NCBI RefSeq assembly: GCF_017355405.1
Contig: NZ_CP061177.1
Location: 930,001 to 994,000, forward strand
DNA: 64,000 nucleotides
Reading direction: 5' to 3'
Source: Roseomonas haemaphysalidis
GTDB taxonomy: Bacteria > Pseudomonadota > Alphaproteobacteria > Acetobacterales > Acetobacteraceae
The notes beneath the pieces are model-generated. The model saw only the letters and a list, made by a program, of their open reading frames with translations, did not search any database and was not told where the DNA came from. A program made the position numbers and the translations under genes. This document shows, one piece after another, positions 17,441 to 26,469 of the stretch. Positions within the stretch are counted from its first letter, which is position 1; each line of letters starts with the position of its first letter.

Positions 17441-17520
17441 TACTGCCGATCTTTGCACTTAATGTATGGGTGGTTCCAGCGCACAAGGGCCGCAACGGTT
17501 CGAGAACCCTGGAAACGCCC

Positions 17521-18600
17521 ATGCAAACCCGTATTCCCTGCGTGCTGATGCGCGGCGGCACCAGCCGTGGCCCGTATTTCCTGGCCGCCCACCTGCCGGC
17601 CGAGCCGGCGGCGCGCGACGCCGTGCTGCTGGCCGCCATGGGTTCCCCGCACCCGTTGCAGATCGACGGCATCGGCGGCGGCAGCACGCTGACCAGCAAG
17701 GTGGCCATTGTCGGCCCCTCGGCCGAGGCCGGGGTGGACGTGGAATACCTGTTCGCCCAGGTCTCGGTGGATGCCGGCGTGGTCGACACCAAGCCCAACT
17801 GCGGCAACATGCTGGCCGGCGTCGGCCCCTTCGCCATCGAGGCCGGGCTGGTGACGCCGACCCACCCCGAAACGCTGGTGCGCATCCGCAACCGCAACAC
17901 CGGCGCGCTGGTCGAGGCCGTGGTGCAGACGCCCGGCGGCCAGGTGACCTACGAGGGCGATGCCAGCATCCCCGGCGTGCCCGGCACCGCCGCCCCCATC
18001 GCGCTGCGCTTCCGCGATGTCGCCGGCAGCAAGACCGGCGCGCTGTTCCCCACCGGGCAGCGGACCGAGTGGATCGACGGCACCGAGGTCACGCTGATCG
18101 ACGGCGCCATGCCGATGATGCTGATCGCGGCGGCCAGCCTCGGCACCGATGCCAACCTGCCGCCGGCGGCCATCGAGGCGGATCTCGCGCTGCTGGCGCG
18201 GATCGAGGCGCTGCGCCTGGAAGCCGGCCGCCGCATGGGGCTCGGCGACGTGTCCGCCAGCGTCATTCCCAAGCCGGCGCTGGTCGGCCCGGGCACGGAT
18301 GGCGCCACGCTGACCGCGCGCTACCTGACGCCCCACGTGGTGCACCGCGCCATGGCGGTGACCGGCGGCATCACGCTGGCCGTCGCCGCGCGGCTGCCGG
18401 GCACCGTGGCCTCGCCCCTGGCCAGCGGCACCGGCGATGCGCGCATCGCCCACCCCGCCGGGCAGCTGGAGATCGGCCTTTCCCTGGACGGCGAGACGGT
18501 GCGCTGGGCCAGCGTGCTGCGCACCGCCCGCCGCATCTTCGAAGGGCATCTGCTGGTGCGGGCGGATACCGGCATGGCGCTGCCGCTCGCCGCCGAATAG
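17521..18600 (+). CDS. galD: PrpF/4-oxalomesaconate tautomerase-family protein
   Basis: This 359-residue protein belongs to the PrpF family of double-bond isomerases with a diaminopimelate-epimerase-like fold. Features are IPCVLMRGGTSRGPYFLA, DGIGGGSTLTSKVAIVG, and DTKPNCGNMLAGVGPFAIEAG (given in parts: DTKPNCGNML, AGVGPFAIEAG) with the family Cys. The length and the RGGTSRGPYF start fit GalD of gallate degradation, which isomerises 4-oxalomesaconate. A PrpF-type aconitate isomerase is possible, and no other gallate genes are seen. The ATG at 17521 follows GGAAAC. It is divergent from LysR and followed 33 bases later by a Bug protein. Confidence 0.75.
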   Translation: MQTRIPCVLMRGGTSRGPYFLAAHLPAEPAARDAVLLAAMGSPHPLQIDGIGGGSTLTSKVAIVGPSAEAGVDVEYLFAQVSVDAGVVDTKPNCGNMLAGVGPFAIEAGLVTPTHPETLVRIRNRNTGALVEAVVQTPGGQVTYEGDASIPGVPGTAAPIALRFRDVAGSKTGALFPTGQRTEWIDGTEVTLIDGAMPMMLIAAASLGTDANLPPAAIEADLALLARIEALRLEAGRRMGLGDVSASVIPKPALVGPGTDGATLTARYLTPHVVHRAMAVTGGITLAVAARLPGTVASPLASGTGDARIAHPAGQLEIGLSLDGETVRWASVLRTARRIFEGHLLVRADTGMALPLAAE

Positions 18601-18633
18601 CCTTCCGACAAGAATCAACGAGGAAATGCCGTC

Positions 18634-19611
18634 ATGAACCGTCGTCACCTGCTGCAGATGCTGGCTGCCGCGCCGCTCGCCACGCTGCCCGCCATCGCCC
18701 GCGCGCAGGACAGCTGGCCGCAGCGGCCCCTGCGCCTGCTGGTCGCCTACGCTCCGGGCGGCGGCACCGACAACGTCGCCCGCGTGCTGGCCGCCCGCCT
18801 GCAGGCGGTGCTGGGGCAGCCGGTGGTGGTGGAAAACAAGCCCGGCGCCGGCGGCAACCTGGCCACGGAGGCCGCCGCCTCGGCCCGCCCCGACGGCTAC
18901 ACGCTGCTGATGGGCAATCAGGGGCCGATGACGGTCAACCAGTCGCTGTTTCCCAACATGCGGGTGGACCCGCTGAAGGCGCTGGAGCCGGTGGCGCTGG
19001 TGGCGGACGCGCCGCTGGTGGCCGTGGTCGGCCCCGGCAGCAAGGCCCCCGACCTGAAGGCCCTGCTGGACGAGGCCCGCGCCGCCAAGGGCAACTTCAG
19101 CTATGCCTCGGCTTCCAACGGCTCGGCCAGCCACCTGGCGGCGGCGCTGATGTTCCAGACCGCCGGCATCGAGGCGACGCACCTGCCGTTCCGCGGCGCG
19201 GGCCCGGCGCTGAACGACGTGGTGGCCGGCCACATCCCCTTCATGATCACGACGCTGCCCTCTGTCGCGGGCCTGATCTCGGGCGATCTGGTGCGGGCGC
19301 TGGCCGTGACCGGCAACAGCCGCATCGCGGCCCTGCCGGAGGTGCCGACCGTCGCCGAGGCGGCGCTGCCCGGCTACAACGCTTCCGCCTGGTACGGCAT
19401 CCTGACGCCCAAGGGCACGCCCGCCGCCATCCGCGACCGGCTGCAGGTCGCCATCTCCGACAGCCTGACGACGCCGGACGTGGAAAAGCGCCTGAGCGAG
19501 GAAGGCGCCGTGCCGTCCAAGATGGGCGGCGCCGCCTTTGGCGAGTTCATGAACACCGAGCGCGCCCGCTGGGCCAAGCTGGTGAAGGACGCCGGGATCA
19601 CGGTGGACTGA
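18634..19611 (+). CDS. Bug-family (TctC-like) tripartite transporter binding protein
   Basis: This 325-residue exported protein has a signal peptide ending near AIARAQD (residue 25). The Bug fold follows: WPQRPLRLLVAYAPGGGTDN, QPVVVENKPGAGGNLA, HLPFRGAGPALNDVVAGH and YGILTPKGTPAAI. Bug proteins bind carboxylates for tripartite tricarboxylate transporters; no TctA/TctB membrane genes are nearby, which is common for such orphans. GAGGAAA precedes the start. Coupling to a PrpF-family tautomerase suggests a tricarboxylic or dicarboxylic ligand. Confidence 0.92.
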   Translation: MNRRHLLQMLAAAPLATLPAIARAQDSWPQRPLRLLVAYAPGGGTDNVARVLAARLQAVLGQPVVVENKPGAGGNLATEAAASARPDGYTLLMGNQGPMTVNQSLFPNMRVDPLKALEPVALVADAPLVAVVGPGSKAPDLKALLDEARAAKGNFSYASASNGSASHLAAALMFQTAGIEATHLPFRGAGPALNDVVAGHIPFMITTLPSVAGLISGDLVRALAVTGNSRIAALPEVPTVAEAALPGYNASAWYGILTPKGTPAAIRDRLQVAISDSLTTPDVEKRLSEEGAVPSKMGGAAFGEFMNTERARWAKLVKDAGITVD

Positions 19612-19618
19612 GCACCGC

Positions 19619-19654
19619 CAGGGCGGGGGGGAGCGCAGGACCGCCCCCCCCCTG
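19619..19654. terminator. G/C-rich hairpin between convergent genes
   Basis: CAGGG-C-GGGGGGG pairs with CCCCCCC-C-CCCTG with one mismatch and a 12-base loop. It occupies the 52-base gap between the Bug gene and the convergent dehydrogenase and could stop both transcripts. There is no T tract. Confidence 0.45.
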
Positions 19655-19663
19655 CCGCAGGCC

Positions 19664-20701
19664 TTAGAAGGCGATCACCACCTTCAGGTGCTTTTCCCGA
19701 TCTCGCGCCGCCGCGAAGGCCTCGCTCGCCTGCTCGATCGGAAAGCGGCCGGTCAGCAGGGGCCGGATGTCGATCAGGCGCTTTTCCAGGCAGGTCACCG
19801 CGTCGCCGAACACGTCGCCGAAGCGGAAGGCGCCGCGCAGGTCGATCTCGCGCGCCATGATGCGGTTGGCCATCACCGGCGTTTCGCCGCCGGGCAGCGA
19901 GCCGACCTGCACGACGATGCCGCCCGCCCGCACCGCCATCAGCGCCGCGTTCAGCCCGGCGGACGCGCCGGACGCCTCGAACACCACGTCATAGCCGCCC
20001 ATCGCCCCGGCGGCGTCGAGCAGCGCGCCGGTGCCGGCGCCGACGTTGAAGGTCTCGTCCGCGCCCATGCGGCGGGCGGCGGCGAGGGGGGCGTCCATCA
20101 TGTCCGTCATCGCGAGAAAGGCGGCGCCGCCGCGGCGGGCGGCCAGCATGACCAGCTGGCCGATCGGGCCGGCGCCGGTGACCAGCACGCGGCGGCCCAT
20201 CAGGTTGCCGGCGCGGGCGGCGGCATGCAGCGCCACGGACAACGGCTCGGCGAAGGCCATCTCCTCGAAGGGCAGGCTGTCGGACACGGGGAAGCACTGG
20301 GTGTCGCGCACGGTGGCATGCTCGGCGAAGCCGCCCTGCATGTGCGGGAACTTGCTGGCCGAGCCCATGAAGAAGACGTTCTCGCAAAGGTTCGGCCGGC
20401 CTTCGCGGCAGCGCGGACAATGGCCGCAGTTGCGCCCGGGGTTGACGCAAACGCGCTGGCCCGGGCGCACGCGGGATACCTCGGCGCCGGTTTCGGCCAC
20501 TTCGCCGGAGAACTCATGGCCGGGCACCAGCGGCTCGCGGATCACGAAGTCGCCGATGCGGCCGTGGAAGAAGTAATGCAGGTCCGACCCGCAGATGCCG
20601 CCGGCGCGCACGCGCAGGCGCACGTCGTGCGGGCCGAGAGGGGCTTCCGGGCGGTCCTCGATCCGCAGATCCCGGGCCGCGTGCAGGACACAGGCGCGCA
20701 T
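19664..20701 (-). CDS. Zinc-dependent dehydrogenase, L-idonate 5-dehydrogenase-like
   Basis: This 346-residue MDR-family alcohol dehydrogenase has catalytic zinc ligands Cys37, His62 and Glu63 (GICGSDLHYF, PGHEFSGEV). The four structural zinc Cys at 92, 95, 98 and 106 lie in NCGHCPRCREGRPNLCEN. The Rossmann motif is GAGPIGQLV. DLHYFFHGRIGDF is characteristic of L-idonate/sorbitol dehydrogenases, so oxidation of a sugar acid or polyol is likely. The start at 20701 follows GGAGGAG at good spacing. It is divergent from an MFS sugar-acid transporter across a 173-base region with a palindromic operator candidate. Confidence 0.87.
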   Translation of the reverse strand: MRACVLHAARDLRIEDRPEAPLGPHDVRLRVRAGGICGSDLHYFFHGRIGDFVIREPLVPGHEFSGEVAETGAEVSRVRPGQRVCVNPGRNCGHCPRCREGRPNLCENVFFMGSASKFPHMQGGFAEHATVRDTQCFPVSDSLPFEEMAFAEPLSVALHAAARAGNLMGRRVLVTGAGPIGQLVMLAARRGGAAFLAMTDMMDAPLAAARRMGADETFNVGAGTGALLDAAGAMGGYDVVFEASGASAGLNAALMAVRAGGIVVQVGSLPGGETPVMANRIMAREIDLRGAFRFGDVFGDAVTCLEKRLIDIRPLLTGRFPIEQASEAFAAARDREKHLKVVIAF

Positions 20702-20732
20702 GGTGGGTTTCTCCTCCGCAGTCATTGACATG

Positions 20733-20747
20733 CTACCATGGTAGAAT
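20733..20747. promoter_or_regulatory. Palindromic operator candidate CTACCATGGTAG
   Basis: A perfect 12-bp palindrome (20733-20744) extends to ATGGTAGAAT and lies in the divergent promoter of the dehydrogenase and MFS genes. ATGGTAGNAT also occurs before gntR at 12306, so one GntR-type regulator may bind both. The dyad form suits FadR-subfamily regulators. Confidence 0.5.
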
Positions 20748-20874
20748 GCACCTTGGCTTCCAACAAAGGAACCCCGGGGCACCGGCGGGCCGCTCACTGG
20801 AAGGAACCGCCGCCCGAGGGCGGCTGCCGTCCGGCGACCGCACCCCCGCGCCCCGTGGCGGGGAGCAGGGCGGC

Positions 20875-22131
20875 ATGTTCAGCAAACGACGGCGACTGGT
20901 GATCTTCCTGCTGTTTCTGGCAGGCATCATCAACTACATGGACCGCAGCGCGCTTTCCATCGCGGCGCCCGCGGTTTCAGCCGACCTGGGGCTGACGCCC
21001 GCGCAGATGGGGCTGGTCTTCAGCAGCTTCTTCTTCGGCTACGCCATCTTCAACTTCATCGGCGGCTACATGGCGGACCGCGCCGGGCCGCACCGCATCT
21101 TCTCGCTGTCCATGGCGGTGTGGTCGGCCTTCTGCGCCTTCACCGGCATGGCGGCGGGCTTCGTGTCCATGCTGCTGATCCGCATCGGCTTCGGCGTGGG
21201 CGAGGGGCCGTTCTCCTCCACCGCCAACAAGATGGTCAGCAACTGGTTTCCGCGCCGCGAGGCGGGTTCCGCCATCGGCGTGGCCAATGCCGGCACGCCG
21301 CTCGGCGGCGCCATCGCCGGCCCGCTGGTCGGCTACTGCGTGGTGCAGTTCGGCTGGCGCGTGTCCTTCTTCGTGGTCGCGGCCATCGGCTTCGTGTGGC
21401 TGGTCTTCTGGTTCTTTCTGGCCAGCAACGACCCCCAAACCGACCCGCGCGTGACGCCCGCCGAGCGCGCCGAGATCGCGGGCGACCGCCCGGCCCCCGT
21501 GGTGCGCGGCAGCGACGGCGCGGGCCTCGGCACCTACCTGAAGAACCCGGTGGTGCTGGCCACCGCCTTCGCCTTCTTCGGCTACAACTACATCCTGTTC
21601 TTCTTTCTGACCTGGTTCCCTTCCTACCTGACCAATGCCCGCGGTCTCAGCCTGCATGACATGAGCCTGGTCACGGTGATCCCCTGGATCCTGGGCTGCG
21701 TCGGCCTGCTGTGTAGCGGCTTTCTGACCGACCTCATCTACCGCCGCACCGGCAACGCCCTGTTTTCCCGCAAGATCGTGCTGACCACGAGCCTTGGCGT
21801 CGCCGCCGTCGCCATCATCCTGGCCGGCTTCATGACCACCGCCACCAGCGCCGTCGCCCTGGTCGCCATCACGGTCTTCGCGCTGTACCTGACGGGCGCC
21901 ATCTACTGGGCCATCGTGCAGGATGTGGTGCCAAGCCACTACGTGGGCGGCGTCGGCGGCTTCGTGCACGGGCTCGCCAACACCGCCGGCATCATCGGTC
22001 CGGCGGTCACGGGCTTCATCGTGCAGGGCACCGGGTCCTTTACCTCGGCCTTTATCCTGGCGGGCGGCATCGCCGTGCTGGGGGTGGTCGCGGTGCTGGT
22101 CTTCGTGCGCGCGCCGCGCGAGGCGCACTGA
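20875..22131 (+). CDS. MFS transporter, sugar-acid (anion:cation symporter) type
   Basis: This 418-residue, 12-helix transporter begins RLVIFLLFLAGIINYMDRSA, the signature of the ACS family (galactonate, glucarate and hexuronate importers). The loop 2-3 motif is GGYMADRAGPHRIFS and GFGVGEGPFSSTANKMVSNW follows in helix 4. The start at 20875 follows GGGGAGCAGGG; longer frames reach into the promoter region. It probably imports a sugar acid for the idonate-type dehydrogenase or for the uronate enzymes. Confidence 0.9.
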   Translation: MFSKRRRLVIFLLFLAGIINYMDRSALSIAAPAVSADLGLTPAQMGLVFSSFFFGYAIFNFIGGYMADRAGPHRIFSLSMAVWSAFCAFTGMAAGFVSMLLIRIGFGVGEGPFSSTANKMVSNWFPRREAGSAIGVANAGTPLGGAIAGPLVGYCVVQFGWRVSFFVVAAIGFVWLVFWFFLASNDPQTDPRVTPAERAEIAGDRPAPVVRGSDGAGLGTYLKNPVVLATAFAFFGYNYILFFFLTWFPSYLTNARGLSLHDMSLVTVIPWILGCVGLLCSGFLTDLIYRRTGNALFSRKIVLTTSLGVAAVAIILAGFMTTATSAVALVAITVFALYLTGAIYWAIVQDVVPSHYVGGVGGFVHGLANTAGIIGPAVTGFIVQGTGSFTSAFILAGGIAVLGVVAVLVFVRAPREAH

Positions 22132-22141
22132 GGGGGGCGGT

Positions 22142-22190
22142 CCAGGGGGCGCTGCCCCCTGGGCCGCCGTCGGGGTGGTTGAACCACCCC
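22142..22190 (+). terminator. Family-2 double hairpin, copy E, after the MFS gene
   Basis: Hairpin 1 CCAGGGGGC/GCCCCCTGG (22142-22162), hairpin 2 GGGGTGGTT/AACCACCCC (22172-22190), then the tail GGCCCCGACATTTG and five T. It starts 11 bases after the stop codon. Confidence 0.7.
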
Positions 22191-22265
22191 AGGCCCCGAC
22201 ATTTGTTTTTGCTCGCCGCCCCGGGAGCGTGGGTTCCCGGCGAGTGAGAACTCCGCGTGGACAGC

Positions 22266-22281
22266 TCTACTTTTTTGTAGA
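22266..22281. repeat. Central AT-rich dyad TCTAC-T6-GTAGA
   Basis: A 5-bp stem with a six-T loop between family-2 copies E and F, comparable to the dyads at 4385 and 10324. Confidence 0.4.
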
Positions 22282-22327
22282 ACCCTCGGCGCATCGCTCA
22301 GGCTTTGATGCCCCAGATGCGGGGTTC

Positions 22328-22346
22328 GGGGCGGCTCAGCCACCCC
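22328..22346 (-). terminator. Family-2 element, reduced copy F, after the hydroxyacid dehydrogenase
   Basis: Only hairpin 2 is clear: GGGG-T-GGCT and AGCC-G-CCCC on the minus strand, with one mismatch, followed by AACCCCGCATC. Hairpin 1 is reduced to CCAGAAG near the stop. Confidence 0.5.
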
Positions 22347-22358
22347 TTCTGGCTTGCT

Positions 22359-23333
22359 TCACCGCAGCCGAAACGCCGCCTCCGCGTTCAGCGCCCCTTC
22401 CGGCATCCGCCCGGCCGCCAGGGCTTCCACCTGCCGCACCGTGTCCATCGCCTGGTGCTCCGTCGCTTCCACCGTCAGCCCGCCCACATGCGGCGTGGCG
22501 ATCACGTCCGCGCGCCGGGCCAGGCGGGGGCTCGGCATCTGGTCCGGGGCGGAGCCGACATCCAGCGCGGCGCCGGAAAGGTGGCGGGCGTCCAGCGCCG
22601 CTTCCAGCGCCGCCTCGTCCACCAGCTCGCCGCGCGACAGATTGAGAAAGAAGCCGCCGGGCCGCATGGCGGCAAAGGCCGCCGCGTCCATCATGCCCGC
22701 CGTGCCGGGCGTGGACAGCGCGAGCAGGACCACGAAATCCGCGCGCGCCAGCAGCCCGGGCAGCGAAACGGGCTCGGCCTCGGGGCCGGGGGCGGCGTGG
22801 GGGTCGTGGGCCAGCACGGTCATGCCCAGCGCGCCGGCCAGCACGGCCAGCCGTCGGGCGATGCGGCCATAGCCCACCAGCCCCAGCACGGCGCCGCGCA
22901 GCTGGCGGCCCTGGCGCGGGGTCGCGGCCTCGCCCCGGCGCTGCGCCACCACGGCGTCGGAGATGCCGCGGGCGAGGTCCAGCATCTGCCCCAGCGCCAG
23001 CTCCGCCACCGCGTCCGTGAAGCCGGGGGTGGCGTGGGTGACCAGGATGCCCTGGGCGGAGGCGGCGGCGATGTCCACCGTGCTGACATCCACGGCGCAG
23101 CGCAGAAAGGCGCGCAGGTCGGGCGCGGCGGCGAAGAGCTCGGCGGTGCCGGGAGTGGCGCGGTGGGCGATGATCGCCTGGCAGCCGGCCGCGGCCTCCG
23201 CCAGGGCGGCGCCGGACAGCACGGCGTCGCCCCGGTGGCGCACCACCTCGGCGTGCCGGCGCAGCGCCGCCAGGGCGCGGTCGCCGAAATAACGGGGGAA
23301 GGCGTCGTCGGTGTGGCTGAGGAAGACCTTCAT
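22359..23333 (-). CDS. D-2-hydroxyacid dehydrogenase-family protein
   Basis: This 324-residue protein is an NAD(P)-dependent D-2-hydroxyacid dehydrogenase of the phosphoglycerate/glyoxylate reductase superfamily. The Rossmann loop reads GLVGYGRIARRLA (152-164). Catalytic Arg234 (NLSRGELVDE) and His282 (TPHVGG) are present. The usual Glu, expected 29 residues after the Arg, falls at Pro263, and the segment is DVGSAPDQMP with Asp264 adjacent, so the acid may be substituted. The ATG at 23333 was chosen since homologues start at MKVFLSH. It diverges from mntR with 68 bases between starts. The exact substrate is unknown. Confidence 0.87.
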   Translation of the reverse strand: MKVFLSHTDDAFPRYFGDRALAALRRHAEVVRHRGDAVLSGAALAEAAAGCQAIIAHRATPGTAELFAAAPDLRAFLRCAVDVSTVDIAAASAQGILVTHATPGFTDAVAELALGQMLDLARGISDAVVAQRRGEAATPRQGRQLRGAVLGLVGYGRIARRLAVLAGALGMTVLAHDPHAAPGPEAEPVSLPGLLARADFVVLLALSTPGTAGMMDAAAFAAMRPGGFFLNLSRGELVDEAALEAALDARHLSGAALDVGSAPDQMPSPRLARRADVIATPHVGGLTVEATEHQAMDTVRQVEALAAGRMPEGALNAEAAFRLR

Positions 23334-23401
23334 GGCGGTATAGGCCCGGCACCCGCGCCAAGGTTGCTTCACCCTGGCCCCTGCGGCATCTTGCCGCGCC
23401 C

Positions 23402-23863
23402 ATGACCAGCCCGACGCAGGACCCCGGCGACGGCCAGCCGATGGCCGAATCGCATTCCGAGGAAGCGCAGCATGCCGCGCGCCATGCTTCCGCGCGCGCC
23501 GGCCGGGCCTCGGCCGTGCTGGAAGACTACGTGGAGCTGATCGACGACCTGCTGCGCGCGGATGGCGAGGCGCGGCCAACCGACCTGGCGCGGCGCATGG
23601 GCGTGGCGCACGCCACCGCCATCAAGGCGATCGCGCGCCTGAAGGCGCTGGGGCTGGCGCATTCCCGCCCGTATCGCGGCGTGTTCCTGACCGAGGAAGG
23701 CCAGGCCCTGGCCTGCAAGGTGCGCGCCCGCCACCGCGTGGTGGTGGACCTGCTGATGGCGGTGGGCGTGCCGCCGGAGGTGGCGGAAAGCGATGCCGAG
23801 GGGCTGGAGCATCACGTCAGCGACGCCACGCTGGAAGCTTTCGCGGCGTTCCTGAAGCGGTGA
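23402..23863 (+). CDS. mntR: Manganese-responsive regulator MntR
   Basis: This 153-residue DtxR/MntR-family repressor has the N-terminal winged HTH (YVELIDDLLRADGEARPTDL, RRMGVAHATAIKAIARLKAL) and the metal-binding dimerisation part with the family's ligands: Glu in LTEEG, His in ARHRVVVDLL, and DAEGLEHHVSDATLEAF at the C-terminus. It lacks the SH3-like domain of DtxR, as enterobacterial MntR does. It would repress Mn2+ import genes when manganese is high; none lie nearby. The start might also be the ATG at 23441. Confidence 0.92.
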   Translation: MTSPTQDPGDGQPMAESHSEEAQHAARHASARAGRASAVLEDYVELIDDLLRADGEARPTDLARRMGVAHATAIKAIARLKALGLAHSRPYRGVFLTEEGQALACKVRARHRVVVDLLMAVGVPPEVAESDAEGLEHHVSDATLEAFAAFLKR

Positions 23864-23869
23864 ACAAGG

Positions 23870-23966
23870 CCGGGGGAAAGAAATCCCCCCGGACCGCCGC
23901 CACGGCCGATCGCGCACATAGACCAGAAAAAAGATGGGGGCCTTGGGGGAATCCATTCCCCCCCAA
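23870..23966. repeat. Family-1 composite element between mntR and the aldehyde dehydrogenase
   Basis: The left hairpin CCGGGGG/CCCCCGG (23870-23892) lies seven bases after mntR. The right one, TTGGGGGAAT/ATTCCCCCCCAA (23943-23966), is inverted and on the minus strand is followed by GGCCCCCATC and six T. Here both genes converge, so both halves can act as terminators. Confidence 0.65.
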
Positions 23967-23975
23967 CCTTTCCCT

Positions 23976-25556
23976 TTATTTCTGCCCCAGCACCCCATCC
24001 ACCCGCCGCGCCAGCCCCAGCGGATTGCCGTCGCGCAGCGCTTCCGGCAGCAGCGCCTGGGGAAAGTCCTGGTAGCAGACCGGCCGCAGAAAACGGTCGA
24101 TCGCCAGGCTGCCGACGGAGGTGGTGCGGCTGTCCGAGGTGGAGGGCCAAGGGCCGCCATGCACCATGGCATGCCCGACCTCGACGCCCGTCGGGTAGCC
24201 GTTGACCAGGATGCGGCCGACCTTGCGCTCCAGCACCGGCACCAGCTGCCGGGCGGCTTCCAGGTCCTCGGGCTCCATCTGGATGGTGGCGGTCAGCTGG
24301 CCTTCCAGCTCATGCGCCAGGCGCAGCATGGTCTCGGCGTCCGGGCAGCGCACCACCAGGGAGGAAGCGCCGAACACCTCGTCCAGCAGGGTCTCGTCTT
24401 CCGCGAAATGGGCGGCGGTGGTGCTGAACAGCGCGGCGCGGCCCTGAAAGGGGCCGGGGCCGTCGATGCCCTCGGCGATGGTCTGCACCCGGTTATTGGA
24501 GGACAGGCGGGACACGCCTTCCACATAGGCGGCGTGGATGCCGGGCGTCAGCATGGTCTGGGCGCCGGCGGCGCGCAGCGCGGTGCCGGCGGATGCCAGG
24601 AAGCCGTCGAGATCCGCGCCCTCCACCGCCAGCACGAGGCCGGGATTGGTGCAGAACTGGCCGGCGCCCATGGTCAGCGAGCCGACAAAGCCCTTGCCCA
24701 TGGCGTCGGCGCGCTTGGCCAGGGCGGCGGGCAGCAGGAACACGGGGTTGATGCTGCTCATCTCGGCATAAACCGGGATCGGCTGCGGCCGGCCCTGCGC
24801 GATCTTGATCAGCGCCGTGCCGCCGGCGCGCGAGCCGGTGAAGCCCACCGCCTGGATGCGCGGGTCCGCCACCAGCGCGCCGCCGACCTTGGAGCCGGAG
24901 CCGAACAGCAGCGAGAACACGCCTTCCGGCAGGCCGCATTTGGCCACGGCGGACTGGATGGCGCGGCCCACCAGCTCGGACGTGCCGGGATGCGCCGAAT
25001 GCGCCTTGACCACCACCGGGCAGCCGGCGGCCAGTGCCGAGGCGGTGTCGCCGCCGCCCACGGAAAAGGCCAGCGGAAAGTTGGAAGCGCCGAACACCGC
25101 CACGGGCCCGAGCGCGACGTGCTGCTGGCGCAGGTCGGAACGCGGCAAAGGCTGGCGGTCCGGCTGCGCCGGGTCGATGCGCGCCTGCAGAAAGCCGCCG
25201 TCGCGCAGCACGCCGGCGAAGAGCCGCAGCTGGCCGACGGTGCGGCCGCGCTCGCCCTCGATGCGGCCGCGGGGCAGGCCGCTTTCGGCGCAGGCACGGG
25301 CGATCAGCTCGTCGCCGATGTCGAGGATCGCCTGGGCGCAGGCTTCCAGAAAGGCGGCGCGGTCTTCCAGGCTGGTGTGGCGATAGGTTTCGAAGGCGGC
25401 CTCGGCCAGGGCGCAGGCGCGTTCCACCTCGGCGGCACCGCCGCCGCCGAAGGCGGGGTCGAGCGTGCTGCCGGTGGCGGGGTCGGTGGCGTGGATCTCG
25501 CCCTCGCGGCCCCGCAACGCGGTTGCGCCGATCAGCATCTCGCCGGTCACGGTCAT
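23976..25556 (-). CDS. NADP-type aldehyde dehydrogenase, probable 2,5-dioxovalerate dehydrogenase
   Basis: This 526-residue aldehyde dehydrogenase has the cofactor segment [20 protein letters not shown], the general-base region [15 protein letters not shown] and the nucleophile Cys in [11 protein letters not shown]. The [17 protein letters not shown] and AEMSSINP signatures are those of alpha-ketoglutarate semialdehyde (2,5-dioxovalerate) dehydrogenases, the last step in oxidative pentose, hexarate or hydroxyproline breakdown. The ATG at 25556 is preferred because GAGGGAG is then eight bases away; the ATG at 25562 is too close to it. It fits the sugar-acid theme of the region. Confidence 0.9.
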   Translation of the reverse strand: MTVTGEMLIGATALRGREGEIHATDPATGSTLDPAFGGGGAAEVERACALAEAAFETYRHTSLEDRAAFLEACAQAILDIGDELIARACAESGLPRGRIEGERGRTVGQLRLFAGVLRDGGFLQARIDPAQPDRQPLPRSDLRQQHVALGPVAVFGASNFPLAFSVGGGDTASALAAGCPVVVKAHSAHPGTSELVGRAIQSAVAKCGLPEGVFSLLFGSGSKVGGALVADPRIQAVGFTGSRAGGTALIKIAQGRPQPIPVYAEMSSINPVFLLPAALAKRADAMGKGFVGSLTMGAGQFCTNPGLVLAVEGADLDGFLASAGTALRAAGAQTMLTPGIHAAYVEGVSRLSSNNRVQTIAEGIDGPGPFQGRAALFSTTAAHFAEDETLLDEVFGASSLVVRCPDAETMLRLAHELEGQLTATIQMEPEDLEAARQLVPVLERKVGRILVNGYPTGVEVGHAMVHGGPWPSTSDSRTTSVGSLAIDRFLRPVCYQDFPQALLPEALRDGNPLGLARRVDGVLGQK

Positions 25557-25641
25557 GGACATGTCTCCCTCGGGCCCGGTGTGGTTCGGGCGATTGCCCG
25601 CATGATCGGCGGCCGAAGGGGCGGGCGCAAGCAGGGCGGTG

Positions 25642-26469
25642 CTATCCGCCCCGGGGCGCGGGCAGGGCGGCGGCCTCGAAACACGGCGTCACCAGCAGGT
25701 GCGGCATCGCCAGGGCGGCGATGGCGGCGAACAGGGGGCGGATGCCGGTCTGGTCCGCCGGCAGCAGCCACAGGCCGATGGCGGCGGCCAGGGCCACCGC
25801 CAGCAGCAGCACCGGCCCGGTGGCCCGCAGGTATCCGGTCAGGCTGCGGCATCCCAGCATGGCCTGCCGCGCGGCGGTCTGCGGCAAGGCATGCAGCACC
25901 AGAAAGCCGACGGAAAAGCCAACCAGCGGCGGCAGCGCCAGCAGGGCCACGACGCCGCCAAGGAGGCGTGGGTCGCGGCGCCGCCACGCCAGCCCCAGCA
26001 GCACCGCCCCCGAAACGCCGCCGGCGGCGCCCAGCATGGCGGCCAGGGGCGCCCAGGCGCCGGACGGCCCGCCGGCCGCCGCCAGCACCGCCGTGTATTG
26101 CGGCAGGTGAAGGGCGGCGGGCAGGGCGATCATGGCGATGCCGCGCGCGGCCTGCTCCCACACAGGATGCCCCGGCGCATCCTCCAGGGCGAAGTGCAGG
26201 GCGGAGGCCGCCATGAACAAGGGCAGCGCCATGGCTGGCCGCCAGGCCCACCACAGCAGGCAGGCGCCCAGCACCAGCAGATAGGCGGCAACAAAGCCAG
26301 GCCGGCGCGCGGGCGGAACGATGGCCAGGTCGCTGGCGCCGTGCGCCATGCCGACAATGCCGATGGCGACAATGGCGAAGGCCAGCTGCAGGGCGGGCGG
26401 CGCACATGCCGCGGCAGCGCTGGCGGCGGCCAGGCCGCCCAGCGCCAGCGGCCGGGCGTGGCGGGTCAT
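25642..26469 (-). CDS. blh: Brp/Blh-family beta-carotene 15,15'-dioxygenase
   Basis: This 275-residue, about eight-helix membrane protein matches the Brp/Blh family, which cleaves beta-carotene into two retinals. The four histidines expected to hold the iron are His43 (GMAHGASD), His92 (LHFALED), His193 (VLHALPQ) and His257 (AMPHLLV). Its ATG overlaps the stop of the rhodopsin gene in an ATGA, so the two are translationally coupled. The function follows directly: it supplies the rhodopsin chromophore. No carotenoid biosynthesis genes are in the window. There is no conserved hairpin in the 85 bases between it and the aldehyde dehydrogenase. Confidence 0.9.
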   Translation of the reverse strand: MTRHARPLALGGLAAASAAAACAPPALQLAFAIVAIGIVGMAHGASDLAIVPPARRPGFVAAYLLVLGACLLWWAWRPAMALPLFMAASALHFALEDAPGHPVWEQAARGIAMIALPAALHLPQYTAVLAAAGGPSGAWAPLAAMLGAAGGVSGAVLLGLAWRRRDPRLLGGVVALLALPPLVGFSVGFLVLHALPQTAARQAMLGCRSLTGYLRATGPVLLLAVALAAAIGLWLLPADQTGIRPLFAAIAALAMPHLLVTPCFEAAALPAPRGG

